Shown: positions 54,796 through 64,000 of the stretch, one piece after another
Numbering within the stretch: the first letter of the stretch is position 1
Layout: each line of letters starts with the position of its first letter
Assembly: GCF_048569485.1 (NCBI RefSeq)
Contig: NC_134353.1
Coordinates: 530,193,008 to 530,257,007, forward strand
Length of the DNA stretch: 64,000 nucleotides
From: Anomaloglossus baeobatrachus
Lineage: Eukaryota > Chordata > Amphibia > Anura > Aromobatidae
Direction of reading: 5' to 3'
Notes under the pieces: model-generated
What the model was told of the DNA's origin: nothing
Databases searched by the model: none
What the model saw: the letters and a program-made list of their open reading frames with translations, nothing else
Program-made: the position numbers and the translations under genes

Positions 54796-55017
54796 AGCAA
54801 TATAAAAAGCGTGGCCCAGGCCTAAACTGCAATACATGTAGATGAGGGTTTAAAAACTAAATTCTGCATAAAAATGCATGGCAACATTTTAGTACAATCT
54901 TGAAAGAATTGTCCAACATAGGAAAAAATATTTTAGGCTTGGATGTGCTAGAAAATGAAACATTTTCCCAGGCCTGCTGTATTAAAAAGTCAGAGAGATA
55001 CTGCGGATGCATCCATA
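54796..55017. other. No recognisable feature
   Basis: Short A/T-rich spacer without repeats or reading frames that I can support. Confidence 0.5.
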
Positions 55018-55539
55018 GACAGGGCCGTATTTGCCACTAGGCACCCGTGGTCCCATGCCTAGGTCGGCACGTTGCGGGGGGCGGCACTTTCTGGCAGCAA
55101 AAAAAATATATATATAAATTTATTTTTTTTTTACATCCCCGCCCCCCGTCCCTCCCTCCGTTACACTCGGCTGTGTTCGGGGGGGGGGATTGAGAGGGAG
55201 GAGAGGCGCACTTCTGTCTATTTAAATACATGGCGGGCGCCAGGCATGGTGAGCTGATTAACCCCGGAAGTTCCATCGCCTGCACTTCCGGGGTCAGAGG
55301 CGCGCGGGCGCGACAATCAGCTCACTGCCCCGTGCTGCTGCGTCCAATGCTGCAGATGACACACGCCGCGGAGGAGGATGCGTCTGAAGCTGGAGCCAGC
55401 CAGAAGAGGAGCCAGCCAGAGCAGGGCGGCGGGCACCGGAGCAGGTAAGGCAGAGGCAGAGCCTAGAATGTATGGGCTCCTTACAGGTTAGTTGATGATC
55501 GTTGCGATGCCTCTTTTTGTCCACTATAATCATGCAAGG

Positions 55540-57000
55540 GGAGGCTGGGGGGAAAGAGGCTGAGGCTGGGGGAGGCTGGGAAGAGAGAGAGGCTGGGCAG
55601 AGAAAGAGGCTGAGGCTGGGGGGAGGCTGGGAAGAGAGAGAGAGGCTGAGGCTGGGAAGAGAGAGAGGCTTAGGCTGGGGGGAGGCTGGGAAGAGAGAGA
55701 GGCTTAGGCTGGGGGGAGGCTGGGAAGAGAGGCTGAGGCTGGGGGGAGAGAGGCTGAGGCTGGGGAAGAGGGAGGCTGGGGGGAAAGAGATGCTGAGGCT
55801 GGGGGGAGAGAGAGGCTGAGGCTGGGGGGAGAGAGGCTGAGGCTGGGGGGGGAGGCTGGGGGGAGAGAGAGGCTAAGGCTGGGGGGGAGGCTGGGGGGAG
55901 AGAGAGGCTGGGGGGAGAGAGGCTGAGGCTGAGGGGAGAGAGAGGCTGAAGCTGGGGGGGAGGCTGGGGGGAGAGAGAGGCTGAGAGGAGAGAGGCTGAT
56001 GCTGGGGGAGGCTGGGGGAAGAGGGAGGCTGGGGGGGAGGCTGGGGGGAGAGAGAGGCTGAGGCTGGGGGAGAGGCTGGGGGGAGAGAAAGGCTGAGGCT
56101 GGGGGGAGAGAGAGGCTGAGGCTGGGGGGGAGGCTGGGGGGAGAGAGAGGCTGAGGCTGGGGGGGAGGCTGGGGAGAGAGAGAGAGGCTGAGGCTGGGGA
56201 GGAGAGAGGCAGATGCTGGGGGAGGCTGGGAGGAGAGAGACTGATTCTGGGGGAGGCTGATGCTGAGGGAGGCTGATGCTGAGGGAGGCTGGGGGGACAG
56301 AGGCTGATGCTGAGGGAGGCTGAGGGAGGAGGGAGGCTGAGGGAGGAGGGCGGCTGATGCTGGGAGGAGGGAGGCTGATGCTGGGGAGGCTGGGAGGAGG
56401 GAGACTGATGCTGAGGGAGGCTGGGAGGAGGGAGGCTGATGCTGTGGGAGGCTGATGCTGAGGGAGGCTGATGCTGGGGGAGGCTGGGAGGAGAGAGGCT
56501 GATGCTGGGGGAGGCTGGGAGGGGGAGGAGGGAGGCTGATGCTCTGGGAGGCTGATGCTGGGGGAGGCTTGGTGGAGGGGGGCTGGGAGGAGGGAGGCTG
56601 ATGCTGGGGGAGGCTGGGAGGAGGGAGGCTGATGCTGGGGGAGGCTGGGAGGAGGGAGGCTGGTGCTGGGGGAGGCTGGGAAGAGGGAGGCTGATGCTGG
56701 GGGGAAGCTGGGAGCAGGGAGGCTGATGCTGGGGGAGGCTGGGAGGAGAGAGGCTGATGCTGGAGGAGGCTCATGCTGGGGGAGGCTGGGAGAAGGCTGT
56801 TGCTGGAGGAGGCTCATGCTGGGGGAGGATGGGAGGAGAGAGGCTGATGCTGGGGTAAGCTGGGAGCAGGGAGGCTGATGCTGAGGGAGGCTGGGGGGAG
56901 AGAGGCTGATGCTGGGGGAGGCTGGGGGGAGAGAGGCTGATGCTGGGGGAGAGGCTGCTGCTGGAGGCGGGGGGAGAGAGGCTGCTGCTGGGGGAATGGA
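55540..57000 (+). repeat. Polypurine G-rich minisatellite
   Basis: Nearly 1.5 kb of GAGGCTGGGGGGA / GAGGCTGATGCTGGGGGAGG units, with almost all purines on the plus strand. The first half favours GAGAGAGGCTGAGGCTGG, the second GGAGGCTGATGCTGGG. Repeated G runs make G-quadruplexes or triplex DNA likely. Confidence 0.9.
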
Positions 57001-57304
57001 AGAGAGGTGCCAATGCTAGAGACAGAGGACAAGGGTTGAGGGATAGAGCAATGACAATATCGATGGGGGGGAGTGTAAGGACTCAGAATAAGAGGGGGGA
57101 AGCATTGGGAGCTCATTATGGAGAAGGGGCAGCATGTGTGGGCTCAGTATGGAGTGGAACAATGTAGGGGAGTCAATATCAAGAGTGGGGTAGTGTGTGT
57201 GTGTGTGTGTGTGTGTGGGTCTCAGCATAAGCGCTAGTGTGGTGGACTTAGTATGATGAGTGGGGCAGCATGGAGGTGTCATTATGGAAAAGAGGAAGGA
57301 AGCA

Positions 57305-58130
57305 TTAGGAGCTCATGGAGAGGGGCAGCATGCATGGGACATTGTGAGGAGGGGGCAGCATGCATGGGACACTGAGGAGGGGGCAGCATGCATGGGACAC
57401 TGAGGAGGGGGAAGCATGCATGGGACATTGTGAGGAGGGGGAAGCATGCATGGGACATTGTGAGGAGGGGGCAGCATGCATGGGACATTGTGAGGAGGGG
57501 GCAGCATGCATGGGACATTGTGAGGAGGGGGCAGCATGCATGGGACATTGTGAGGAGGGGGCAGCATGCATGGGACACTGAGGAGGGGGAAGTATGCATG
57601 GGACATTGTGAGGACGGGGCAGCATGCATGGGACATTGTGAGGAGGGGGAAGCATGCATGGGACACTGAGGAGGGGGCAGCATGCATGGGACACTGAGGA
57701 GGGGGAAGCATGCATGGGACATTGTGAGGAGTGGGAAGCATGCATGGGACATTGTGAGGACGGGGCAGCATGCATGGGACATTGTGAGGAGGAGGCAGCA
57801 TACATGGGACATTGTGAGGAGGGGGCACCATGCATGGGACATTGTGAGGAGGAGGAAGCATGCATGGGACACTGAGGAGGGGGAAGCATGCATGGGACAT
57901 TGTGAGGAGGGGGCAGCATGCATGGGACATTGTGAGGAGGGGGCAGCATGCATGGGACATTGTGAGGAGGGAGCAGCATGCATGGGACATTGTGAGGAGG
58001 GGGAAGCATGCATGGGACATTGTGAGGAGGGGGCAGCAAGCATGGGACATTGTGAGGAGGAGGCAGCATGCATGGGACATTGTGAGGAGGGAACAGCATG
58101 CATGGGACACTGTGAGGAGGGGGCAGCATG
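57305..58130 (+). repeat. 28/30-base GCATGCATGGGACA minisatellite
   Basis: About 28 units of GAGGAGGGGGCAGCATGCAT plus GGGACATTGT (30 bases), with a shorter 28-base form ending GGGACACTGA. GCATGC is self-complementary. It lies in the composite repeat after a TGTG microsatellite at about 57190. Confidence 0.9.
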
Positions 58131-58433
58131 ATGTGAGGTCAATGTGCAGATCATATTTCATAATTGAGGAAGGTGTGGTGGGTATAATTTATAAGGGAGG
58201 GCAGTGTGTAGTTTATTAGGGGCAGTGTCACAGTCACAGTATATAAGTGGGGACGGTGGGAATATTTTACACTCATGCTATGTTTTGATGTGCCCGTGGT
58301 GATCCCCATTGGGGGGGGGTTAGTGCCCTTCATTTCTCATGGATACTTTTTCAAGTGTTTTACAGAGTAGATCTGCCTTAGGGTACTTTCACACTTGCGT
58401 TGTTTCTCTTTTGGCGCCATCCGCCCTTTTGGA

Positions 58434-58690
58434 AAACAGCGGAATCCGTTAACGGATTCCGCTGTTTCCCATAGACTTCAATGGATGACGGATGGTGCCA
58501 AAAGTACCTGCGTTGCTTCCGCTGGGCGAAGCTCCGTTGCTTCCGCCGAGCGGAAGCAACGCTGATTGTCACGTTAATTGCTTGCGTCAAAATGACGCCG
58601 AGCAGCGGATTCCGTTGGATCCGCTATAAATTAGAATGGGTCCCTATGTTAGCGGATTCCGTTGTAAATTGCTTTACAACGGAATCCGCT
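58434..58690. repeat. Harbinger subterminal palindromes
   Basis: Three strong palindromes: 58434-58467 (34 bases, perfect, centred on CCGTTAACGG), about 58535-58560 (GTTGCTTCCGC with complement, 3-base loop), and 58651-58690 (18-bp perfect stem, 4-base loop). GCGGAATCCG or its complement recurs at least five times. Such sites are expected targets of the element's own DNA-binding protein. Confidence 0.8.
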
Positions 58691-58766
58691 GCAGGATTCC
58701 GCTATTTTTAACTGCGCATGCCCAGAATGCAACAAATCTTGTTGTCCATGCCCCTTATCTCCAAAG

Positions 58767-58906
58767 GTATATAAATGCTGTAATTTAAAGCAGCAAACAA
58801 TGCCTTCTGACCTGCTGACAAGCCTTGAATCCCTGAAAAGAAGAAGATAGAAGCTGAAGAAAGAACCAAGAAGCTGGAGCTGGAGAATCTTGGAGGAAAT
58901 TCCTTG
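58767..58906 (+). promoter_or_regulatory. Harbinger promoter and first exon
   Basis: TATATAAA at 58767-58774, then a transcript start expected near 58800. A short upstream frame (58800-58850, MPSDLLTSLESLKRRR) lies before a good donor TTG|GTGAGT at 58907. The exon is presumably 5'UTR for the MADF gene, but it could be coding for a short peptide. Confidence 0.5.
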
Positions 58907-58932
58907 GTGAGTCTCATCGCCCCATTGTGCCC

Positions 58933-58939
<7 letters not shown>

Positions 58940-58964
<25 letters not shown>

Positions 58965-59385
58965 CCTTTTTCTATTTTTAAATCTTAAATAAAGAGCTAT
59001 AATGCTCCTTTTTATGATTTATAATTTCCAAAAAATCGAAACCAAAAAAATATGTAATAAAAATGTACTTCAATTTGGTTTTCTTGTTTTATTTTGCGCC
59101 TTTAGCTAATAATTTTTATTTTTATAATTTGGTAAGAAATGGTTGGTTCAATTTGTTGTGTTTTGTAGGGTGGGTGGTGTTTGGTCATGGGAGGTGAGGG
59201 CTATTGTTTGGTTGTGGGAGGTGGGGGCTATTGTTTGGTTATGGGAGGTGGGGGCTATTATTTGGCAATGGGAGGTGGGTTAGGTTGGGGGCTGTTTGTT
59301 CATGGTTGCTGTTTGGTCATGGGAGGTGGGGGAGGGTGGGGCCTGTTTGGTCATGGGAGGTGGGGTAAGGTGTGGTAGTAATTTT
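58940..59385 (+). repeat. Intron with poly-T and GGTCATGGGAGGTGGGGG repeat
   Basis: A T run at 58938-58964, A/T-rich DNA, then (59170-59370) about six imperfect units of TTTGGTCATGGGAGGTGGGG. Non-coding. Confidence 0.65.
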
Positions 59386-60971
59386 TTTTTTTTCTCCAAT
59401 AGATCTAACTCCCAGCAGCAAGCCAGCACCTCGCAGCGGCAGCAAGCCAGCACCTCGCAGCGGCAGCAAGCCAGCACCTCGCAGCGGCAGCAAGCCAGGC
59501 AGACGCCCAACTTCATTACTTATGTAAGTATATGTTCATCCCAACTGAACAGGTGAGTGTTCCAAAGCTGTTTAATTTTTTAATGTGTATTTTTTTTTCT
59601 CCAATAGATCTGACTACCAGCGGCAGCAAGCCAGCACCTCGCAGCGGCAGCAAGCCAGCACCTCGCAGCGGCAGCAAGCCAGGCAGACGCCCAACTTCAT
59701 TACTTATGTAAGTATATGTTCATCCCAACTGAACAGGTGAGTGTTCCAAAGCTGTTTAATTTTTTAATGTGTATTTTTTTTTCTCCAATAGATCTGACTA
59801 CCAGCGGCAGCAAGCCAGCACCTCGCAGCGGCAGCAAGCCAGCACCTCGCAGCGGCAGCAAGCCAGCACCTCGCAGCGGCAGCAAGCCAGTACCTCGCAG
59901 CGGCAGCAAGCCAGGCAGACGCCCAACTTCATTACTTATGTAAGTATATGTTCATCCCAACTGAACAGGTGAGTGTTCCAAAGCTGTTTAATTTTTTAAT
60001 GTGTATTTTTTTTTCTCCAATAGATCTGACTACCAGCGGCAGCAAGCCAGCACCTCGCAGAGGCAGCAAGCCAGCACCTCGCAGCGGCAGCAAGCCAGCA
60101 CCTCGCAGCGGCAGCAAGCCAGCACCTCGCAGCGGCAGCAAGCCAGCACCTCGCAGCGGCAGCAAGCCAGGCAGACGCCCAACTTCATTACTTATGTAAG
60201 TATATGTTCATCCCAACTGAACAGGTGAGTGTTCCAAAGCTGTTTAATTTTTTAATGTGTATTTTTTTTTCTCCAATAGATCTGACTACCAGCGGCAGCA
60301 AGCCAGCACCTCGCAGCGGCAGCAAGCCAGCACCTCGCAGCGGCAGCAAGCCAGCACCTCGCAGCGGCAGCAAGCCAGTACCTCGCAGCGGCAGCAAGCC
60401 AGGCAGACGCCCAACTTCATTACTTATGTAAGTATATGTTCATCCCAACTGAACAGGTGAGTGTTCCAAAGCTGTTTAATTTTTTAATGTGTATTTTTTT
60501 TTCTCCAATAGATCTGACTACCAGCGGCAGCAAGCCAGCACCTCGCAGCGGCAGCAAGCCAGCACCTCGCAGCGGCAGCAAGCCAGCACCTCGCAGCGGC
60601 AGCAAGCCAGCACCTCGCAGCGGCAGCAAGCCAGCACCTCGCAGCGGCAGCAAGCCAGCACCTCGCAGCGGCAGCAAGCCAGGCAGACGCCCAACTTCAT
60701 TACTTATGTAAGTATATGTTCATCCCAACTGAACAGGTGAGTGTTCCAAAGCTGTTTAATTTTTTAATGTGTATTTTTTTTTCTCCAATAGATCTGACTA
60801 CCAGCGGCAGCAAGCCAGCACCTCGCAGCGGCAGCAAGCCAGCACCTCGCAGCGGCAGCAAGCCAGCACCTCGCAGCGGCAGCAAGCCAGTACCTCGCAG
60901 CGGCAGCAAGCCAGGCAGCAGCAAGAATGTCTTCTGAGGACAGCCCCCCAGAGAGACATCAGCGAATGGAG
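59385..60971 (+). repeat. Array of seven exon-like units
   Basis: Seven near-identical units, each with acceptor TTTCTCCAATAG, an exon-like core made of a 24-base repeat (AGCGGCAGCAAGCCAGCACC plus TCGC), and a donor TTAT|GTAAGT. Predicted exons: 59403-59523, 59608-59707, 59792-59939, 60024-60195, 60280-60427, 60512-60707 and 60792-60971. The lengths of units 2 to 6 are 100 plus multiples of 24. A second donor-like CAG|GTGAGT lies 30 bases downstream in units 1-6. The last unit differs at its end and contains the MADF start codon. Confidence 0.85.
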
Positions 60972-62160
60972 GTGAAATGTTCAAGTAAATTATTTTTTTT
61001 TTATTTAGGAATATGTTGAATTAATCAACTAGTACTAACAGTTTTTTATGTTGGATATAGGAGGAAGCTGCAGCCGAAGCGGGGGCGCCAGAAGCAGGAC
61101 AGGGTGGAGAAAATAGTGGAGAAGGCTCGCAGGATGTAAGTGTATCCACAACAATGACATCATGACCATTACACCAGACACGCAGGACCAATTTACACAA
61201 CAAAACTTAAAAGTTGCTATCATTACCATATCATGCCACATATTTAAAAGTAGAACTACACATATCAGTAATGTATTTTTTCATTTTTTCAGGTTGCACT
61301 GCCTGTCCGTCATAGAGTTCCTCCCAGGGGCTCCCGGGGTCGTCGAGGGCGCGGCGGTGGTCGACGGCATGTAAGTATTTTTTCTAGAACATATTTGGTT
61401 CCATTAAATTTTTCAAATGCATTATACCTAAAATACAGATTTTTAATTTTTTTTTTTTTTTTTTTTTCCTTGCCACAGGTTTCACAACGGCAGCAGGACG
61501 AGGAATCTGATGGGGGGGGGCGCGGTATAGACGTGGAACTCCTCATCAACCTCGTCCATGAACGGCAGCCGTTGTGGGACATGCAAGACCACCGCCATGC
61601 TGATTCTGTCATCACCCGACGGCTCTGGGAAGAGGTTGCCTCCGAAGTCGAAGATGGATGGGAGAATCTCAATGAAAGGGCAAAATCAAAAACAGGTAAG
61701 TAATCTACTTCAAAAATCAATGTTCTCAAATTCCCTATTCAAAGGCTAACCTTGTGCTTCTATTTTATTTTCAGTGCGTCGTCTGATAATACGGTGGCGG
61801 TCACTACGTGATCGCTTCAGGAGGGACTACAACTTGGAAATGGAGGCTCCAAGTGGATCGGCAGGACGCAAGGGCTCCCAGTACCGATATGCCAGAGCCC
61901 TTGCGTTCCTTAGAAGCACTATGCTGCCAAGACGGTAAGGAAACGATTTGTTTTTTGGAATGTTTTTAATTGTCTATAATTTTTTCTCAAACAGCATGTT
62001 ATTGAAAATTTCATGAACAAATTTTAATTGTTTTTTTCCTTTTTGTTTTCATTCACACAGAACATTCACGAACACATTGGAGCCTGCATCCGGCCAACAC
62101 CCTCCTGGAGCGATCCCACAAGTGACCGTTACCGGTGACCCCCTCCAACATGTCTGGTGA
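60927..62160 (+). CDS. Harbinger MADF-domain DNA-binding protein
   Basis: Six predicted exons with consensus junctions: 60927-60971, 61061-61135, 61293-61370, 61479-61695, 61775-61934, 62061-62160 (224 residues, start MSSEDSPPERHQ). Residues 16-66 are low-complexity, with an Arg/Gly-rich block (RGSRGRRGRGGGRRH) like an AT-hook. A MADF (Myb/SANT-like) domain spans about 86-190: ELLINLVHERQPLWDMQDH, RRLWEEVASEV, VRRLIIRWRSLRDRFRRDY and YRYARALAFLRSTM. In Harbinger elements the partner protein binds element ends and brings the transposase into the nucleus. Splicing is inferred. This frame stops at 62158-62160, while the open frame that follows is shifted by one base. Confidence 0.75.
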
Positions 62161-63559
62161 TACCTCTTCTGCTCTCTCCCTCCCTTCCACCTCTACCTCT
62201 GCTCCCTCCGTCCCGTCCACCTCTACCTCTGATCCCTCCGTCCCGTCCACCTCTTCCTCTGATCCCTCACAATCTACCCTCCCATCTTTCCCATCTTACC
62301 CACCCTGCCCATCAGCATACTGGCAGACCTCATTACATGAGGCTGGTCAGCGAGTAGGTGTTCCCTTATCCCACCCCTCTGACGCTCCCGACACTAGAAC
62401 CGTGTTAGGTTCTGGGCGACAGCGACAGAGGGGACAGGATCGGGGCAGCGCCGAATTCTTACATCTGAATGCATCCATCCATAGTTTTATTAAAGTATTA
62501 TCTGACCAAATTCTTGCTGGCTTCAACCTGATAAACCATAGTTTACAGGAGTTGACCAGCAAGATGGATCAGGTGCTTTCAGCTGTAAGACAAACACCTA
62601 GCCAGCATTATTTTCATTCAGTAATTGGTCAGCTGGAAAACCTACCGTCTGAACAGCAAATACATGTAATGAGGGCTTTCCAGAATGCTATTATGCTACT
62701 GAATCCACTACCCCCTAACACCACTGCCCCTCCTCAGCACCCTGCCCCTCCTCAGCCCCCTGCCCCTCCTCAGCCCCCTGCCCCTCCTCAGCCCCCTGCC
62801 CCTCCGCAGCCCCCTGCCCCAATGCAGCCCCCTGCCCCAATGCAGCCCCCTGCCCCAATGCAGCCCCCTGCCCCTCCGCAGCCCCCTGCCCCTCCGCAGC
62901 CCCCTGCCCATTACCAGCACCCTGCCCATTACCAGCCCCCTCAACATTATTACCACTCTTCACTACCCACCCAGCACACAATCACTTCCCAGCATAATTA
63001 CCCTGTACAAACATCCCTTCATTCCCTGTCTCCACATGTCATGCCTGTCACAAGTCCATGTCCTTCATCACTGTCTTCTACAACTACACTCCATTCCCCA
63101 TACCATCATTCTCATTCTTCACCACTCTTAATCCAAACCCATCCATCTTTTTCAATTCCCACCGATACACCTTCCGCACAACACCCATCTCCCAGCCCTC
63201 AGTCATCTCCAAGCCCTCACCCATCTTTTGCAATGCCCACCTATACACCTTCCATACATCACCCATCTCCCAGCCCTCAGTCATCTCCAAGCCCTCAGCC
63301 ATCTTTTGCAATGCCCACCTATACACCTTCCATACATCACCCATCTCCCAGCCCACAGCAATCTCCCAGCCCTCAGCCATCTCCTGTTGCTACACAATTT
63401 TTTCCACCAACTTCCATTTCTTTTTCAACACCCTCACCTTCTTCAAATGTCCAACCTTCTCCCTCCCCATCCTCTCTAAATACACCGCATGTTGAAGGGG
63501 TCAGTCCTGCGAGCAACACCAGCGATATCTCCACCCCACATAAATACTTAAATTTATAA
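62150..63559 (+). CDS. BESS-like, Pro-rich C-terminal frame
   Basis: Open frame from ATG 62150 ([10 protein letters not shown]) to 63559. Ser/Thr/Pro-rich start, then a BESS-like helical motif ([20 protein letters not shown]) at about 62620-62700, then (PPAPPQ)n-type repeats with a 15-base unit (62720-62950) and three 84-base repeats (63170-63370). MADF proteins commonly end in a BESS motif that mediates protein contacts, so this is probably the C-terminal part of the same protein, out of frame by one base here. It could instead be a separate short protein starting at 62150. Confidence 0.55.
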   Translation: MSGDTSSALSLPSTSTSAPSVPSTSTSDPSVPSTSSSDPSQSTLPSFPSYPPCPSAYWQTSLHEAGQRVGVPLSHPSDAPDTRTVLGSGRQRQRGQDRGSAEFLHLNASIHSFIKVLSDQILAGFNLINHSLQELTSKMDQVLSAVRQTPSQHYFHSVIGQLENLPSEQQIHVMRAFQNAIMLLNPLPPNTTAPPQHPAPPQPPAPPQPPAPPQPPAPPQPPAPMQPPAPMQPPAPMQPPAPPQPPAPPQPPAHYQHPAHYQPPQHYYHSSLPTQHTITSQHNYPVQTSLHSLSPHVMPVTSPCPSSLSSTTTLHSPYHHSHSSPLLIQTHPSFSIPTDTPSAQHPSPSPQSSPSPHPSFAMPTYTPSIHHPSPSPQSSPSPQPSFAMPTYTPSIHHPSPSPQQSPSPQPSPVATQFFPPTSISFSTPSPSSNVQPSPSPSSLNTPHVEGVSPASNTSDISTPHKYLNL

Positions 63560-63579
63560 CTTTACAAATTTTTCTACTT

Positions 63580-63807
63580 TAAGAAATAAAAAAAAAAATG
63601 GAATGTGTATTCAATAAAAATCTGTTTTTATTTAACTTATATATTGTCTGTTGGTTTTTAATAAAATAAGACATTTTGATACAATTAATAAACACAACAG
63701 GTGGTTTGCATTACATAACTGAAGCAAAAAAAAAGGGTTACAAAATACAATATTGCAATAATAAAATCTCTGTTAAGTATACACATTAAACAGGGACAAA
63801 AAAAAAA
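63580..63807 (+). other. Convergent 3' ends with poly(A) signals
   Basis: AATAAA-type words at about 63583 and 63614 follow the plus-strand frame. Minus-strand AATAAA-type words (TTTATT on plus, about 63626 and 63655) can serve the transposase gene. The two genes converge here with little spacing. Confidence 0.5.
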
Positions 63808-64000
63808 TCAAATCATTCGGTCCTGCCACTCCAGTCGACCTGCGTCAGTAACAAAATATGCAGCAAATTGGTCGCGGATTGCTAGGACTTCCCTACCGCT
63901 GCGGAAGGTAATGTTGCTGAAGTCTTGCAGATTACAATCTGACAGTTCCTCTTCTACAGGGGTAACTCCATTGCTTAAAAGATAGTTATGCAAGACAATG
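63808..64000 (-). CDS. Harbinger transposase, C-terminal end (partial)
   Basis: The last about 64 codons of a minus-strand gene that runs out of the window. IVLHNYLLSNG followed by an acidic linker and REVLAIRDQFAAYF...GRLEWQDRMI matches the C-terminal VLHN and RD..A.YF..G...WQ pattern of PIF/Harbinger (HARBI1-like) DDE transposases. The catalytic residues lie outside the window. The convergent arrangement with the MADF gene supports the assignment. Confidence 0.7.
   Translation of the reverse strand, partial: IVLHNYLLSNGVTPVEEELSDCNLQDFSNITFRSGREVLAIRDQFAAYFVTDAGRLEWQDRMI

Larger units (their letters stand above)
55018..58350. repeat. Composite repeat starting GGGCCGTATTTGCCACTAGG
   Basis: The left part (55018-55500) starts with CCACTAGGCACCCGTGG, CATGCCTAGG and GGGGCGGCACTTTC, a pattern I know as a common amphibian repeat end, then GC-rich DNA. 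It encloses a polypurine block (55540-57000), a spacer, and a 30-base minisatellite (57305-58130). No gene; the long Pro/Ser/Gln frames here are repeat artefacts. Confidence 0.5.
58381..64000 (+). mobile_element. Large PIF/Harbinger DNA transposon (right end outside window)
   Basis: Starts GGGTACTTTCACACTTGCG after a TTA (58378-58380), which fits the 3-base T(A/T)A target of Harbinger elements. Subterminal palindromes (58434-58690) are followed by a TATA box, a first exon, an exon-like array, a spliced MADF-domain gene on the plus strand and the 3' end of a transposase gene on the minus strand. A DNA-binding partner plus a DDE transposase in one element is the known Harbinger design. The right terminus is not in view. 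Confidence 0.8.

Noticed and set aside
55704-56817. Ser/Pro/Gln-rich minus-strand frames
   Set aside because: Translation of a polypurine minisatellite, open in more than one frame; no protein feature.
57282-58219. Cys/His-rich frames with MHAAPSSQCP-type repeats
   Set aside because: Artefact of the 30-base minisatellite. The apparent Cys/His regularity might suggest a metal-binding protein, but three frames are equally open.
59403-60740. Poly-Gln/Ser/Thr or Leu/Arg-repeat proteins in the exon array
   Set aside because: Each frame is interrupted at every unit by intron-like sequence, and the minus-strand Leu-rich frames are just complements; treated as 5' leader exons instead.

Overview
This is an animal nuclear window, most likely from a frog (Anura) with a large, repeat-rich genome. 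The evidence is one intron-bearing vertebrate gene (plin2, perilipin-2) set in a dense, nested collection of transposable elements of types common in amphibians: Tc1-like, PIF/Harbinger, TTAA-flanked MITEs, Penelope-like, Ty3/Gypsy and tyrosine-recombinase (DIRS and SGNH-bearing) retroelements. I see no bacterial-style operons, CRISPR array, rRNA or tRNA. Family names come from recognised motifs read by eye; no database search was possible.

Layout. 1-331 is AT-rich with a hairpin repeat. 332-7824 is a Tc1-like DNA transposon split by a minus-strand DIRS retrotransposon (about 627-6709). 7939-10900 is a long TIR-flanked non-autonomous element holding a smaller MITE. 10905-13697 holds a Penelope-like terminal relic and other repeat pieces. 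13698-17726 is a short non-autonomous LTR element. plin2 runs from its promoter near 17.9-18.1 kb to a poly(A) signal at 32.09 kb. Its first coding exon (18244-18279) is separated from the other six by an 11-kb intron containing a TTAA MITE (19151-19687) and a full-length, very young Ty3/Gypsy element in sense orientation (20351-28684). 32.1-33.6 kb is intergenic with MITEs. 33593-43145 is a second DIRS element that was itself hit by a MITE (about 35.55-36.12 kb), a compact gag-protease LTR element (37986-40921) and another MITE (41428-42062). 44674-46237 is a fold-back Tc1-like element. 46.85-48.43 kb is a relic with recombinase and SGNH-hydrolase pieces. 48.54-49.47 kb is the 3' end of a Penelope-like element with a hammerhead-ribozyme-like fold. 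49.47-58.35 kb is dominated by composite repeats and minisatellites. 58381 to the window end is a large PIF/Harbinger DNA transposon carrying a spliced MADF-domain gene, a BESS-like reading frame and, convergent on the minus strand, the end of its transposase gene.

How the parts work together. plin2 encodes a lipid-droplet coat protein and is the only clear host gene. The Harbinger unit looks like the usual two-gene design: a DNA-binding protein that is expected to recognise the subterminal palindromes at 58.43-58.69 kb, and a DDE transposase. Upstream of its coding start is an array of seven near-identical exon-like units with good splice sites. That array, the fold-back Tc1, the gag-protease-only LTR element and the ribozyme-like fold are the most interesting points. 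The retroviral-kin elements are reported as fossils only.
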